Positions 17,537-26,808 of a DNA stretch of 64,000 bases are shown piece by piece (position 1 is the stretch's first letter; every line of letters starts with the position of its first letter). A program made the translations under genes and the position numbers. The notes under the pieces were generated by a model, which saw nothing but the letters and a program-made list of their open reading frames with translations, searched no databases and was not told the origin of the DNA. The DNA comes from Bacteroidetes bacterium UBA6063 (GTDB lineage Bacteria; Bacteroidota; Bacteroidia; NS11-12g; UBA9320), in NCBI GenBank assembly GCA_002428905.1, contig DIYD01000106.1, positions 37,732-101,731 on the forward strand, given 5' to 3'.

Positions 17537-20500
17537 ATGAAACGTAAAGCACTTCTTTTGATTGCGTGTGTATTTGGGCTGTATTCGGCTCAGGCACAAA
17601 TCAAGTTTGACCCTAAAATTGATGTCAATTTTGTTGCCGATACCGTAATGGTACCGGGAGAACCTCTTAAGTACCAGATCCTGTTCATTGGTGGATACGA
17701 CATGGTACAATCTACTGCAACTTATGGTAATGCCGCAGGCAGTTCAGTATCTAAAAGCTGGAACGATTTTATCGGATTTACTCCGGATACAACTGGACAA
17801 AGCCTGGGATGGGTATCGATTAACCACGAGCGCGTTGTAGCCAATGATAAATTGGGTGACGGTGGTGGAATGACCGTTTTCCGTGTAAAACGCGACCCAA
17901 ATAGCGATACATTGATTGTTATGGAGCAAACGCTTAAAGATGGTCGTAAAGGTGACTTCTTTAACGTTGACTTCGTGAATTATACAGGCGAAACAGGAAT
18001 GAACTGTGGTGGTATCATCTCACTAGCAGATGGTCGTATCTGGACTGCGGAAGAGTGGATGCGTTACAGCAACCGCGACATCGCTGACCGTGATACAAGT
18101 GATTTCATCATCGGACAAGGAACCGTTAACGGACAAATTGCTACCTCTGGTTTCCCAGGTTTTAATGGGGAGAAAATCAAGAAATACCAAAACTATAACT
18201 ATATGACGGAGATCGACCCACGTGAAGCTGTTGCAATACGCAAGCAGTACAACTGGGGTCGTCAGGCATTCGAAGGTGGTGTGATCATGGAAGATAACAA
18301 AACAGCTTACCTTGGCGTAGACAATACACCTGGTTTCTTTAGCAAGTTCGTTGCAGATGTTCCTGGTGACTTCACAAAAGGTACTACGTATGTTTATCGT
18401 CACGATGATCAGCAACTACGCTTAAACCACTACTCTTCAAAATTAAATGCGTACGCAGAGATCTCAGCTTTCGACGATGTAAACAATAGAATTTACTCCA
18501 CAAACTCAGAAAACGAAGGCGTTAATGTTTATTCCTTTATCGATGGTATGGTAGACAGCATCGGTTTCATTGATTTGAGCTCTTATGGTGAGGCTCCAAC
18601 GTCTGTATCGGCGAACAACGGAATTTTAGCTGTTGCTATCCCAGGTACTTCTGTTGCCGCAAACGGTGTAGTTGTGTTCTACGACAAAGACTACACAAAG
18701 CTTAAAGAAGTTACTGTAGGTGTTTTACCAGACATGGTTACGTTTACACCAGACGGCAAATATGTAATTACAGCGAATGAGGCTGAGCCTTCAGACGATT
18801 ACAAAACAGACCCTGAAGGTTCTGTTTCAATCATCGACGTTTCAAACGGCGTAGCGAACGCTACAGTTTCCAACGCCACTTTTGATGGTGTTTCGATCCC
18901 TGCTGATGTTCGAATCTTTGGTCAGCATGAGAATACGGCAACTGATTTATTCTTCTCTGAGTATGCAGAAGGTAGTTCAAACAACAAATACCTTGAAATT
19001 TACAACGGAACAGGTGCTGAAATTGACCTTAGTACATACGCCTTCCCAAATGTTGGTAATGCTCCTACGGTTGTAGGTGAATATGAGTTCTGGAACACGT
19101 TCCCAGCTGGTGCAAAAGTTGCCAATGGTGAAACATACATTATTGCACATCAATCTGCTGATGCAAGCATCTTAGCGAAAGCAAACCACACATTCACATT
19201 TTTGAGCAATGGCGACGACGGATTCTGCCTGGTTAAAGGTGGTACCTGGAATGATGCCGATAATGACCAACGTATTGACGCGGGTGAGATGACCGGTTTC
19301 ACAAAACTTGATTGTATTGGCGACTGGAATGGCGATCCTGGAGCAGGATGGGATGTAGCAGGTGTTGCGGAAGCGACCAAAGATCATACACTTGTTCGTA
19401 AGGGTAGCGCAAACGGTAATTCTGACTGGACTGCTGCTGCTGGAACAACAACTGAAAACAGCGAGTGGATGGTGAAGAACAATGAAGACTGGACAAACCT
19501 TGGCATGCATAACTTCAATGTGATGCACACACCTCAGCAAGATATGGAGCCAGAATACGTTGGTGTTAGCCCAGATTCAAAAACGGCTTATGTTGCGTGT
19601 CAGGAAAACAATGCTATTGCGGTAGTAGACATCGCAACAGCTAAAATCACGAAAGTGATTGCCTTAGGTTTCAAAGACTACAGCCTTGCTAAAAACGCGA
19701 TTGATGCAAGTGATAAAGACGACTCAATCGGAAACTTCAATGCGTATGCCAATGTATTTGGTATGTATCAGCCAGACGCAATCGACGTTGTTGAAATCGG
19801 TGGTAAGGTATACATCATTACTGCAAACGAAGGTGATGCTCGTGACTACGACGGTTTCTCTGAAGAAGTTCGTGTAGATGATCTAACACTTGACCCAACT
19901 GCATTCCCGAACGCGGCTGAACTTCAAAAAGAAGAAAACTTAGGACGTCTTAAGACTACAACTACACTTGGTGATATTGACGGTGACGGTGATTACGATC
20001 AAATCTACTCGTATGGTGCACGTTCGTTCACGATTTGGGATACAGATGGTAACATCATCTTCGACAGCGAAAATGAATTTGGACGCATCCTTGCAGCACA
20101 ATTCCCAGACAATTACGCTTCTAGCCGTGATGATGACAAAGCAAGTGAGCCTGAGTCTGTAACTACAGCTACAATCGATGGTAAGGTATTTGCGTTCATC
20201 GGTCTTGAGCGCGCAACTGGTGTAATGGTATACGATATCACCGATCCTGCGAATGCTAAATTCGTTCAGTACTACAACAAAAACGAATACGATTTGAGCC
20301 CAGAAGGCCTATTGGTAGTTGATGCAAATCAATCTACAAACGGTACGCCTTACTTAATCTCTACAAACGAAGCATTTGGCAGCTACGGCGGTTCGGTAAG
20401 TGCGTACGGCATTACTGGTTTCGACGGTAAGAAATGGGTTGAAATCAACAATACAGACATGAACAAAATGTTGAACTACCACCATGAGGCAGTTAATGTT

Positions 20501-21382
20501 GGTGCTACCATGTTCAACCGTTTGGAATGGGTAACATACGACAAGGAAACAAAAGCTGTTTATTTGACTGAAACAGGAAGAGACAACCCTGGTGGACGTT
20601 GGGCAGATGAAAACGCCAAAGGTGCAGTTCACGCTCCACATACACTAGCTCGTGCTCAGGAGCAAGGTACAACGCCAAACAGCTCAGACTACTGGGATTA
20701 CTACGGTCGTGTATTGAAGTACGATCCTGCTACAGAAGACGTAACTGTTCAAATTGAAGGTGGACCATATTCAGCAAGCTCTCCTTCGATTTCTCAATAC
20801 CCAGAAAACCACTTATCAAACCCAGACGGTTTATCAAACATCACTATTCACGGACGTCCATACCTGGTTATCTGTGAAGACCTGAACGGTACGTCTAACG
20901 GTCGTGTGCCAGCCGGTATCAGCAACCGTGCTTGTGAGTTATACCTATTGGACTTAACTATTGCTAAGCCAACAAACAAGGATCTAATCCGCATCAGTGT
21001 TGGACCAGTAGGTGCAGAAATCACTGGCGCATGCCCTACACCTGATGGCAAGACGCTATTGGTTAACTCTCAGCACCCAAGTTCTACAAACCCTTTCCCG
21101 TATAACTACTCATTGACTTATGCCTTAACGGGTTGGGATTTGGAGAAACTGGTTTCGGCACACGAACTTCAGAAGAAAAACGAAGCCTTTACCGTTTACC
21201 CTAACCCAACCAAAGGCATTATCAGCCTTGACAAGGTTCAGGACGTAGCGATCTATGGAAACGATGGTCGTTTGATCAACGTTTACGAGCAAGTAATGCA
21301 AGTTGATTTATCAAACGAAGCTAAAGGTGTTTACTACATCCGTAATGCGGAAGGAGCCACCAAGAAAGTTATTCTGAACTAA
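17537..21382 (+). CDS. Secreted PhoX-like protein interrupted by a choice-of-anchor-I propeller and a lamin-tail domain; T9SS type A
   Basis: The 1281-residue protein has a signal peptide (1-20, LYSAQAQ). Residues about 25-300 read as the N-terminal part of a PhoX/DUF839 propeller (GWVSINHER, TGMNCGGIISLADGRIWTAEE). Residues about 300-465 and 668-960 are two parts of a choice-of-anchor-I/YncE-like propeller (VGVLPDMVTFTPDGKYVITANEAEPS; YQPDAIDVVEIGG, TANEGDARDYD, YGARSFTIWD, FIGLERATGVMVYDI). Between them, about 467-655, lies a lamin-tail-like domain (FFSEYAEGSSNNKYLEIYNG). PhoX-like sequence resumes at about 961-1200 (FNRLEWVTYD, NPDGLSN, LVICEDLNGT). Residues 1217-1281 are a type A sorting domain (FTVYPNPTKG). 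It may be a phosphatase. The domain order is the notable point. A terminator follows. Confidence 0.85.
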   Translation: MKRKALLLIACVFGLYSAQAQIKFDPKIDVNFVADTVMVPGEPLKYQILFIGGYDMVQSTATYGNAAGSSVSKSWNDFIGFTPDTTGQSLGWVSINHERVVANDKLGDGGGMTVFRVKRDPNSDTLIVMEQTLKDGRKGDFFNVDFVNYTGETGMNCGGIISLADGRIWTAEEWMRYSNRDIADRDTSDFIIGQGTVNGQIATSGFPGFNGEKIKKYQNYNYMTEIDPREAVAIRKQYNWGRQAFEGGVIMEDNKTAYLGVDNTPGFFSKFVADVPGDFTKGTTYVYRHDDQQLRLNHYSSKLNAYAEISAFDDVNNRIYSTNSENEGVNVYSFIDGMVDSIGFIDLSSYGEAPTSVSANNGILAVAIPGTSVAANGVVVFYDKDYTKLKEVTVGVLPDMVTFTPDGKYVITANEAEPSDDYKTDPEGSVSIIDVSNGVANATVSNATFDGVSIPADVRIFGQHENTATDLFFSEYAEGSSNNKYLEIYNGTGAEIDLSTYAFPNVGNAPTVVGEYEFWNTFPAGAKVANGETYIIAHQSADASILAKANHTFTFLSNGDDGFCLVKGGTWNDADNDQRIDAGEMTGFTKLDCIGDWNGDPGAGWDVAGVAEATKDHTLVRKGSANGNSDWTAAAGTTTENSEWMVKNNEDWTNLGMHNFNVMHTPQQDMEPEYVGVSPDSKTAYVACQENNAIAVVDIATAKITKVIALGFKDYSLAKNAIDASDKDDSIGNFNAYANVFGMYQPDAIDVVEIGGKVYIITANEGDARDYDGFSEEVRVDDLTLDPTAFPNAAELQKEENLGRLKTTTTLGDIDGDGDYDQIYSYGARSFTIWDTDGNIIFDSENEFGRILAAQFPDNYASSRDDDKASEPESVTTATIDGKVFAFIGLERATGVMVYDITDPANAKFVQYYNKNEYDLSPEGLLVVDANQSTNGTPYLISTNEAFGSYGGSVSAYGITGFDGKKWVEINNTDMNKMLNYHHEAVNVGATMFNRLEWVTYDKETKAVYLTETGRDNPGGRWADENAKGAVHAPHTLARAQEQGTTPNSSDYWDYYGRVLKYDPATEDVTVQIEGGPYSASSPSISQYPENHLSNPDGLSNITIHGRPYLVICEDLNGTSNGRVPAGISNRACELYLLDLTIAKPTNKDLIRISVGPVGAEITGACPTPDGKTLLVNSQHPSSTNPFPYNYSLTYALTGWDLEKLVSAHELQKKNEAFTVYPNPTKGIISLDKVQDVAIYGNDGRLINVYEQVMQVDLSNEAKGVYYIRNAEGATKKVILN

Positions 21383-21412
21383 TCGCATCTTGTTTACGTA
21401 TAAGTTTTTTCA

Positions 21413-21438
21413 GCCAGGGCAGTATGCCCTGGCTTTTC
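21413..21438 (+). terminator. Intrinsic terminator after the PhoX-like gene
   Basis: GCCAGGGC and GCCCTGGC form a perfect 8-bp stem with a 5-nt loop, followed by TTTT and more T. It separates the gene from the peroxidase that starts 18 nt later. Confidence 0.85.
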
Positions 21439-21455
21439 CTTTTTAATTCATCAAC

Positions 21456-23252
21456 ATGAAACGCAGGTTTTCTATCCTATTCTTTGCCGCAGTCATTGCA
21501 TGTATGGTTGCATTTACACCTAAATTAACCACCAATACTGATTTCAACACGAAGTATTACGGTCAGATTGATCAACTGATCAATCAACTAAACCAGTTGC
21601 AAAACGATATTCCGAATTTCGAAACTAACTATACCGAATGTCGTAAAGCGTTTAAGCGTCTGGAGTTTCTTTTGGCCCATTTAGATCGATCGTTTTATGC
21701 CAAGCATATTAATGGCGCACCGTTGCCTAAACTTGAAAAAAATGTACCGGATATTCGCATTATCGAACCCCATGGTTTTCAGGTTATAGATGAATTAAGT
21801 GGCGCAACATCTACCGAAGAAATTAAATTACTCAAATCGGAAATCAGCCGATTGAGCACCAAGCTTAACCAATGGAAAACCATGCATTCGAGCATGAATC
21901 ATACGAACGAGATTCTATTACAAGCCGTTCAATATCAACTGATAAGAATTTACACCCTGGGGCTTACCGGGTTTGATACACCAGGGAGTTTACAAGGTGT
22001 TTCCGATGCCTACTACAGTATACAAGGGCTACATGACTACCTGGCATTGTCCGACCTAAAATCAACCAAATCGGTTCAATCCCTTTTTGAGAAAAACATC
22101 ATTTATCTTGGTAGACATACAGACTTCGAGGCCTTTGATCGGGCTGAATACTACAAGCTGTATTGGCAGCCGTTATACCGTGAAGTTCTTAAATTATACG
22201 AACTAAATCAGGTTCGAAACTGGAACCAATCCCATGTTAAACCTGTTGAAGTAAATGCCACGGCTGAACATCTTTTTAGCGACGACTGGTTCAACCGACA
22301 AGCCTTTTTGGACTTTAATGAGCAAGACCTGCGGCCAAAAACCGTCGCCCTGGGCAAGGCCTTATTTTTTGACCCAAAATTATCGGCGAATGGAAAAATG
22401 GCGTGTGCTACCTGTCACCAACCTTCTAAAGGTTTCAGTGATGGGCTGGCTAAGAGTACTACGATTTCTGGCGAAGGTACTGTCTTGCGTAATTCACCCG
22501 GGCTGGTAAACAGTTTGTACGCCAAAGGTTTCTTCTACGATTTGCGTGCTGAACATCTCTCTCAACAATTTGAGCATGTCATATTCAGTGAGGATGAATT
22601 CAATACGTCGTTTGTTGGTATACTCGACCAGCTAAAGGAGACGAAATACCGCCAGCTGTTTACAGACGCATTTCCGGGTCATGCCAGAAATCCGGTTAAC
22701 CCATATACTTTCAAGGTGGCATTGTCCTCTTACATCGCATCCTTAAGCGACTTTAACTCCGAATTTGATCGGTACATGCGTAATGAAGACATCGCCATTG
22801 ACTCGTCGGTTATCGCCGGATATAATCTGTTTACAGGCAAAGCCGCATGTGCAACATGTCACTTCCTACCGACATTTTCGGGTTTAGTACCTCCGTTTTA
22901 CGATGATTCCGAAACGGAAGTATTGGGTGTTCCGGCTACCAGGGATTACAAGGTCATTGACCAGGATCCAGGTCGATATACAAAACAAAAACCCAAAGAA
23001 CTTGTCGGTTTTTACCAGAATTCATTCAAAACCACTACAGTTCGTAATGCTTCTCAAACCGCTCCCTATATGCACAACGGTGTATTTACAGAGCTCGAAG
23101 AAGTGCTGGAGTTCTACAACAATGGTGGGGGCCTTGGTCATGGACTGCATGTACCCAACCAAACATTAGCTGGTGATAGCCTAAACCTAAATGATCTGGA
23201 ACTGACTCAACTCCAACAGTTTATGGAAGCATTAGAACATAGTCTGAACTAG
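21456..23252 (+). CDS. Di-haem cytochrome c peroxidase (MauG/CcpA family) with N-terminal helical domain
   Basis: The 598-residue exported protein starts with a hydrophobic signal segment (ILFFAAVIACMVAF). Residues about 30-270 are helical; ECRKAFKRLEFLLAHLD and IEPHGFQVIDEL recall imelysin-like domains often fused to these peroxidases. The peroxidase part has two c-type haem sites, CATCH near residues 316 and 464, plus NSPGLVNSLYAKGFFYD and NASQTAPYMHNGVF, typical of MauG/bacterial CCP. It should act in the periplasm on H2O2 or as a haem oxidant. It follows the PhoX-like gene, but a terminator stands between them. Confidence 0.88.
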   Translation: MKRRFSILFFAAVIACMVAFTPKLTTNTDFNTKYYGQIDQLINQLNQLQNDIPNFETNYTECRKAFKRLEFLLAHLDRSFYAKHINGAPLPKLEKNVPDIRIIEPHGFQVIDELSGATSTEEIKLLKSEISRLSTKLNQWKTMHSSMNHTNEILLQAVQYQLIRIYTLGLTGFDTPGSLQGVSDAYYSIQGLHDYLALSDLKSTKSVQSLFEKNIIYLGRHTDFEAFDRAEYYKLYWQPLYREVLKLYELNQVRNWNQSHVKPVEVNATAEHLFSDDWFNRQAFLDFNEQDLRPKTVALGKALFFDPKLSANGKMACATCHQPSKGFSDGLAKSTTISGEGTVLRNSPGLVNSLYAKGFFYDLRAEHLSQQFEHVIFSEDEFNTSFVGILDQLKETKYRQLFTDAFPGHARNPVNPYTFKVALSSYIASLSDFNSEFDRYMRNEDIAIDSSVIAGYNLFTGKAACATCHFLPTFSGLVPPFYDDSETEVLGVPATRDYKVIDQDPGRYTKQKPKELVGFYQNSFKTTTVRNASQTAPYMHNGVFTELEEVLEFYNNGGGLGHGLHVPNQTLAGDSLNLNDLELTQLQQFMEALEHSLN

Positions 23253-23421
23253 GTGTTTTAACATTTAATTAACCAAAGCTTAGCAATTTTATAGACTTGC
23301 CTTGAGGAATTCGTAATCCTTCCGTTATCTCGACATAAACTGGTGGTCTGACCTTTGTTGTTATGTTGATGCGATTATTCATACGGTTCTTATTTCAGAG
23401 CTATTACCACCTTATTCGAAA

Positions 23422-24264
23422 ATGAAGCGACGTAAGGTAGAACTTGTGGTACTCTCCGATATTCATCTGGGCACCTACGGAAGCCGGGCGAAGGAAGTAT
23501 TGCAATACTTAAAGAGTATCAAACCTAAAACGTTGATTCTCAACGGTGACATCATTGATGTATGGCAGTTTAAGAAGAAATACTGGCCAAGCTCGCATAC
23601 CAAGGTATTGAAAGAAGTACTTAATCTGGCATCCAAAGGAAGTCAGATTCACTTCTTACCCGGTAATCACGACGAAGTGTTCAGAAGATTTGTGGGATAT
23701 AAACTGGGCAACATTAGCATTGAAAACAAGGTAATTCTGAATCTTGATGGTAAAAAAGCATGGTTCTTCCACGGCGATGTCTTCGATGTAACCATGCAAC
23801 ACTCCCGTTGGTTAACAAAGCTCGGATCTGTTAGTTATGACCTCCTTATCTGGATGAACTATCGCGTTAATCAGTTCTTGGAATTTTTAGGTAAAGAGCG
23901 AATTTCCTTTTCAAAGAAGGTAAAAAATGGAGTGAAGAGCGCGGTGAAATACATCAACCAGTTTGAGGAAATCTGTGCCGACATTGCAATACACAAGGAA
24001 TACGACTACGTTGTTTGCGGTCACATTCATCAGCCGGAAATTCGCGAAATAGAAACGCGCAAGGGCAACGTTTTGTACTTGAACAGTGGCGATTGGATTG
24101 AGAATCTCTCTGCACTGGAATACGATAAAAAGCAATGGACGATTTATTATCATGATGAATCGACCGATGCTCAGCCGCAAGAAGAAGATTCTGCCGACAT
24201 GGATCACAAAATGCTGTTCCAACAAATGTTGAAGGAGTTTCAAATTGAAACAATCGATCGATGA
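23422..24264 (+). CDS. Metallophosphoesterase, LpxH-like (UDP-2,3-diacylglucosamine diphosphatase family)
   Basis: This 280-residue calcineurin-like phosphoesterase has the full metal set: SDIHLG (residues 12-17), NGDIIDVW (41-48), GNHDE (75-79), a His in FFHGDVFD (near 117) and GHIHQPE (near 198). LpxH cleaves UDP-2,3-diacylglucosamine in lipid A synthesis. This protein is longer than E. coli LpxH and matches the Bacteroidota group annotated as LpxH-like, so the substrate is an inference. Its stop overlaps the start of the glycosyltransferase gene (ATGA). Confidence 0.85.
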   Translation: MKRRKVELVVLSDIHLGTYGSRAKEVLQYLKSIKPKTLILNGDIIDVWQFKKKYWPSSHTKVLKEVLNLASKGSQIHFLPGNHDEVFRRFVGYKLGNISIENKVILNLDGKKAWFFHGDVFDVTMQHSRWLTKLGSVSYDLLIWMNYRVNQFLEFLGKERISFSKKVKNGVKSAVKYINQFEEICADIAIHKEYDYVVCGHIHQPEIREIETRKGNVLYLNSGDWIENLSALEYDKKQWTIYYHDESTDAQPQEEDSADMDHKMLFQQMLKEFQIETIDR

Positions 24265-25268
24265 AAATCCTATATGGCATACAGTGCACTGGAAATGGCC
24301 ATATAACACGGTCGATTGACCTCGTAAACGAGTTAAAAAAATACGCTCAGGTAGATGTATTAACAAGCGGGACACATTCTGAAGTATCCCTCCCCTTTGG
24401 CATAAAATACCCGCTTAAAGGTCTCGCGTACTACTTCGGTCGAAACGGTAGTTTCGACGTGGTTCGAACCCTATTCAGCAACAACTTCTTTCGGTTTATG
24501 AAAGAAGTAAACGACTTGCCCATTGAAGAGTACAATCTCGTTATTTCAGATTTTGAACCAATCAGTTCCTGGTCGGCACGAAAAAAAAAGGTGTACAGCG
24601 TAGCGTTGAGCAATCAGGCTTCGCTGGTTCATCCCAAGGTACCCAAACCCAAAACGGTCAACCCAATTTCTAAATGGATCATTAAATCGTTCTGTCCGTC
24701 CAATGCCAAATACGGCCTTTTCTACTCTAAGTTCGACAGTTCGTTGTTTTACCCACCAATTCGAAAAGAAGTCAAGGATTTAACGCCGACTTCAGGCGAT
24801 TACTACGTGGTATACCTCCCCTTTTATGGTGACGATCGTATTGTGGAAATACTTGGCACCTTTTCAAACACCACCTGGAAGGTGTTTTCTAAGCATGCAA
24901 CGACGCGTAAGATATATGGCAATGTGGATGTTCGCCCTATATCGGACAAAACCTTCCTAAAAGCCATCGAACATTGCAAAGGTGTACTTTGCAGTGCCGG
25001 ATTCGGTACTACTTCCGAAGCCCTCTATCTCAAGAAAAAACTTCTGGTTATACCCATGAAAAGTCAGTACGAACAATTGTGCAATGCGCACGCATTGGAA
25101 CAATTTGGTGTACCATCTATTCGCTCATTAAATCACTCTAATCTAGAACGTATTGGTGACTGGTTAGCAGAGGACACAATTCCGGAAGTTCATTTTCGAG
25201 ATGAAAAACGATCAATTGTACAGAAGATACTAACGGACTATATATCACACGTTGAAACCACTGCATAG
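24261..25268 (+). CDS. Glycosyltransferase, GT28/MurG-like fold
   Basis: The 335-residue protein has a GT-B fold. The N-terminal donor-side glycine loop reads QCTGNGHITRSI (8-19), the GxGHxxR signature of MurG-like and macroside-type transferases. The C-terminal nucleotide-sugar site reads CSAGFGTTSEALYLKKKLLVIP (near 249-270). It probably transfers a sugar to a lipid or polyisoprenoid in the cytoplasmic leaflet. It is coupled to the LpxH-like gene by a 4-nt overlap and to a GH1 gene by a 17-nt overlap. Confidence 0.82.
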   Translation: MKILYGIQCTGNGHITRSIDLVNELKKYAQVDVLTSGTHSEVSLPFGIKYPLKGLAYYFGRNGSFDVVRTLFSNNFFRFMKEVNDLPIEEYNLVISDFEPISSWSARKKKVYSVALSNQASLVHPKVPKPKTVNPISKWIIKSFCPSNAKYGLFYSKFDSSLFYPPIRKEVKDLTPTSGDYYVVYLPFYGDDRIVEILGTFSNTTWKVFSKHATTRKIYGNVDVRPISDKTFLKAIEHCKGVLCSAGFGTTSEALYLKKKLLVIPMKSQYEQLCNAHALEQFGVPSIRSLNHSNLERIGDWLAEDTIPEVHFRDEKRSIVQKILTDYISHVETTA

Positions 25269-26634
25269 AGACCAGCTTCGTTACACAAACAACTACTTAC
25301 TCAACTTTCATCCACCGAAGGATTTTGAGTGGGGTGTTGGTATATCGGCCTACCAAACAGAAGGACTTCAAGAGAATGATGGCAGGGGGCCCAGTATCTG
25401 GGATGTGTTTCCCCCTTCGAAAATCAAAGGTGGTTTTGGTGCCGGCAGGAGTTGCAACTTCTACGAGAACTATGTGAACGATATTGCCTTAGCCCGATGG
25501 CTGGGTATGCGCAATTTTAAAACATCCATTAGCTGGTCTAGAATTCTACCCGAAGGCAAAGGGCAAGTTAACCCGAAAGGTGTAGGATTCTACGACCGTT
25601 TAATCGATGAGTTATTGAGTAAGAAAATCAACCCATGGATGGTGGCATATCACTGGGATCTTCCACAAGCATTGCAGGAAAAAGGAGGTTGGGTCAACCG
25701 TGACACGGTATACCACTTTTTGGATTATTTGGCTGTATTAGAGAAGCACTTTGGCGACCGTGTTAACAACTGGATTGTCTTCAATGAACCTTTTGTTTTT
25801 GTAGGTGCGGGTTATTTTCTTGGCATACACGCTCCTGGTGAAATAGGCCTGCGAAATTTCTTACCGGCAACGCACCATGTAAACTTAGCCAACGCGTTAG
25901 GAATCAACTACCTGCAAAACAATACGCAAGCAAAAGTGGGAAGTTCATTTTCCTTCGCGAGTGTCCACCCATTAAGCAAAACCACAACGCATATCAACGC
26001 ACAAAAGCGCTTTCACAACCTTGTGAATCACCTGTTTCTTGATCCGGTGATTGGTAAGGGTTATCCGTTGGAACATCTACCCTTTTTGCGGAAGATCGAT
26101 CGGTTTATGCAGGCTGAGGACCTGAACAGGATGCATAGCACACCCGACTTTCTGGGTGTCCAGGTGTATACGCGTGAAGTGATTCGAAACAGCTGGTTTA
26201 TGCCCTATTTGCGTGCCAAAGTGGTCACAGCTGAACAACGCGGCGCCTATGTTACCAGTCTCGGGCAGGAAGTATACCCAATGGCTTTGTTGGAGATCCT
26301 TAACTGGTTAATACCACATACATCGGATAAGAAAATACCCATATACGTTACCGAATGTGGCATCAGTCAACCTGAGAAATTGATTAAACATCCGGTTAAA
26401 GATCACTACCGGGTACTGTATTACACTCAGGTACTTAACTCCATTCGTAAACACGTGGCTTCAGGTGACGTAAAAGGACTTTTCTTTTGGAGTTTAATGG
26501 ACAATTTCGAGTGGGCAGAGGGTTTCAACTCTCCTTTTGGGTTGTTTCACGTAGACTTTGACACCCTGGAAAGAAACCCGAAGAAATCGGCACATTGGGT
26601 GCGTCAATTAATGAAAGAAGTGGCTGGAGCGTAA
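25252..26634 (+). CDS. Glycoside hydrolase family 1 (beta-glucosidase-like), TTG start
   Basis: The 460-residue cytoplasmic GH1 protein starts at TTG (25252), inside the end of the glycosyltransferase gene. An in-frame stop lies at 25231 and no ATG occurs before the conserved core, so TTG is nearly forced. GH1 landmarks are GVGISAYQTEG, SISWSRILPEG, YHWDLPQAL, the acid/base Glu in FNEPF, the nucleophile Glu in VTECGIS, and GLFFWSLMDNFEWAEGF. The nucleophile motif is TECG where most GH1 enzymes have TENG. It probably hydrolyses a beta-glycoside, perhaps the product of its partner transferase. Confidence 0.9.
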   Translation: MKPLHRDQLRYTNNYLLNFHPPKDFEWGVGISAYQTEGLQENDGRGPSIWDVFPPSKIKGGFGAGRSCNFYENYVNDIALARWLGMRNFKTSISWSRILPEGKGQVNPKGVGFYDRLIDELLSKKINPWMVAYHWDLPQALQEKGGWVNRDTVYHFLDYLAVLEKHFGDRVNNWIVFNEPFVFVGAGYFLGIHAPGEIGLRNFLPATHHVNLANALGINYLQNNTQAKVGSSFSFASVHPLSKTTTHINAQKRFHNLVNHLFLDPVIGKGYPLEHLPFLRKIDRFMQAEDLNRMHSTPDFLGVQVYTREVIRNSWFMPYLRAKVVTAEQRGAYVTSLGQEVYPMALLEILNWLIPHTSDKKIPIYVTECGISQPEKLIKHPVKDHYRVLYYTQVLNSIRKHVASGDVKGLFFWSLMDNFEWAEGFNSPFGLFHVDFDTLERNPKKSAHWVRQLMKEVAGA

Positions 26635-26808
26635 GTAACGGCAGCTGAATACCGACTAATGGGACAGAAACACCCTAATTCGGCAAGAATTCAGTAAGAT
26701 TTCGGATCAATCCGTCATTAAAAGCCCTTCAAGTCGTATCTTAGTGGGCTATTTCGGCGGCAGCCGGACTGCACTAGCAAAGACGAAAAATACTATTAAC
26801 CAAATACG

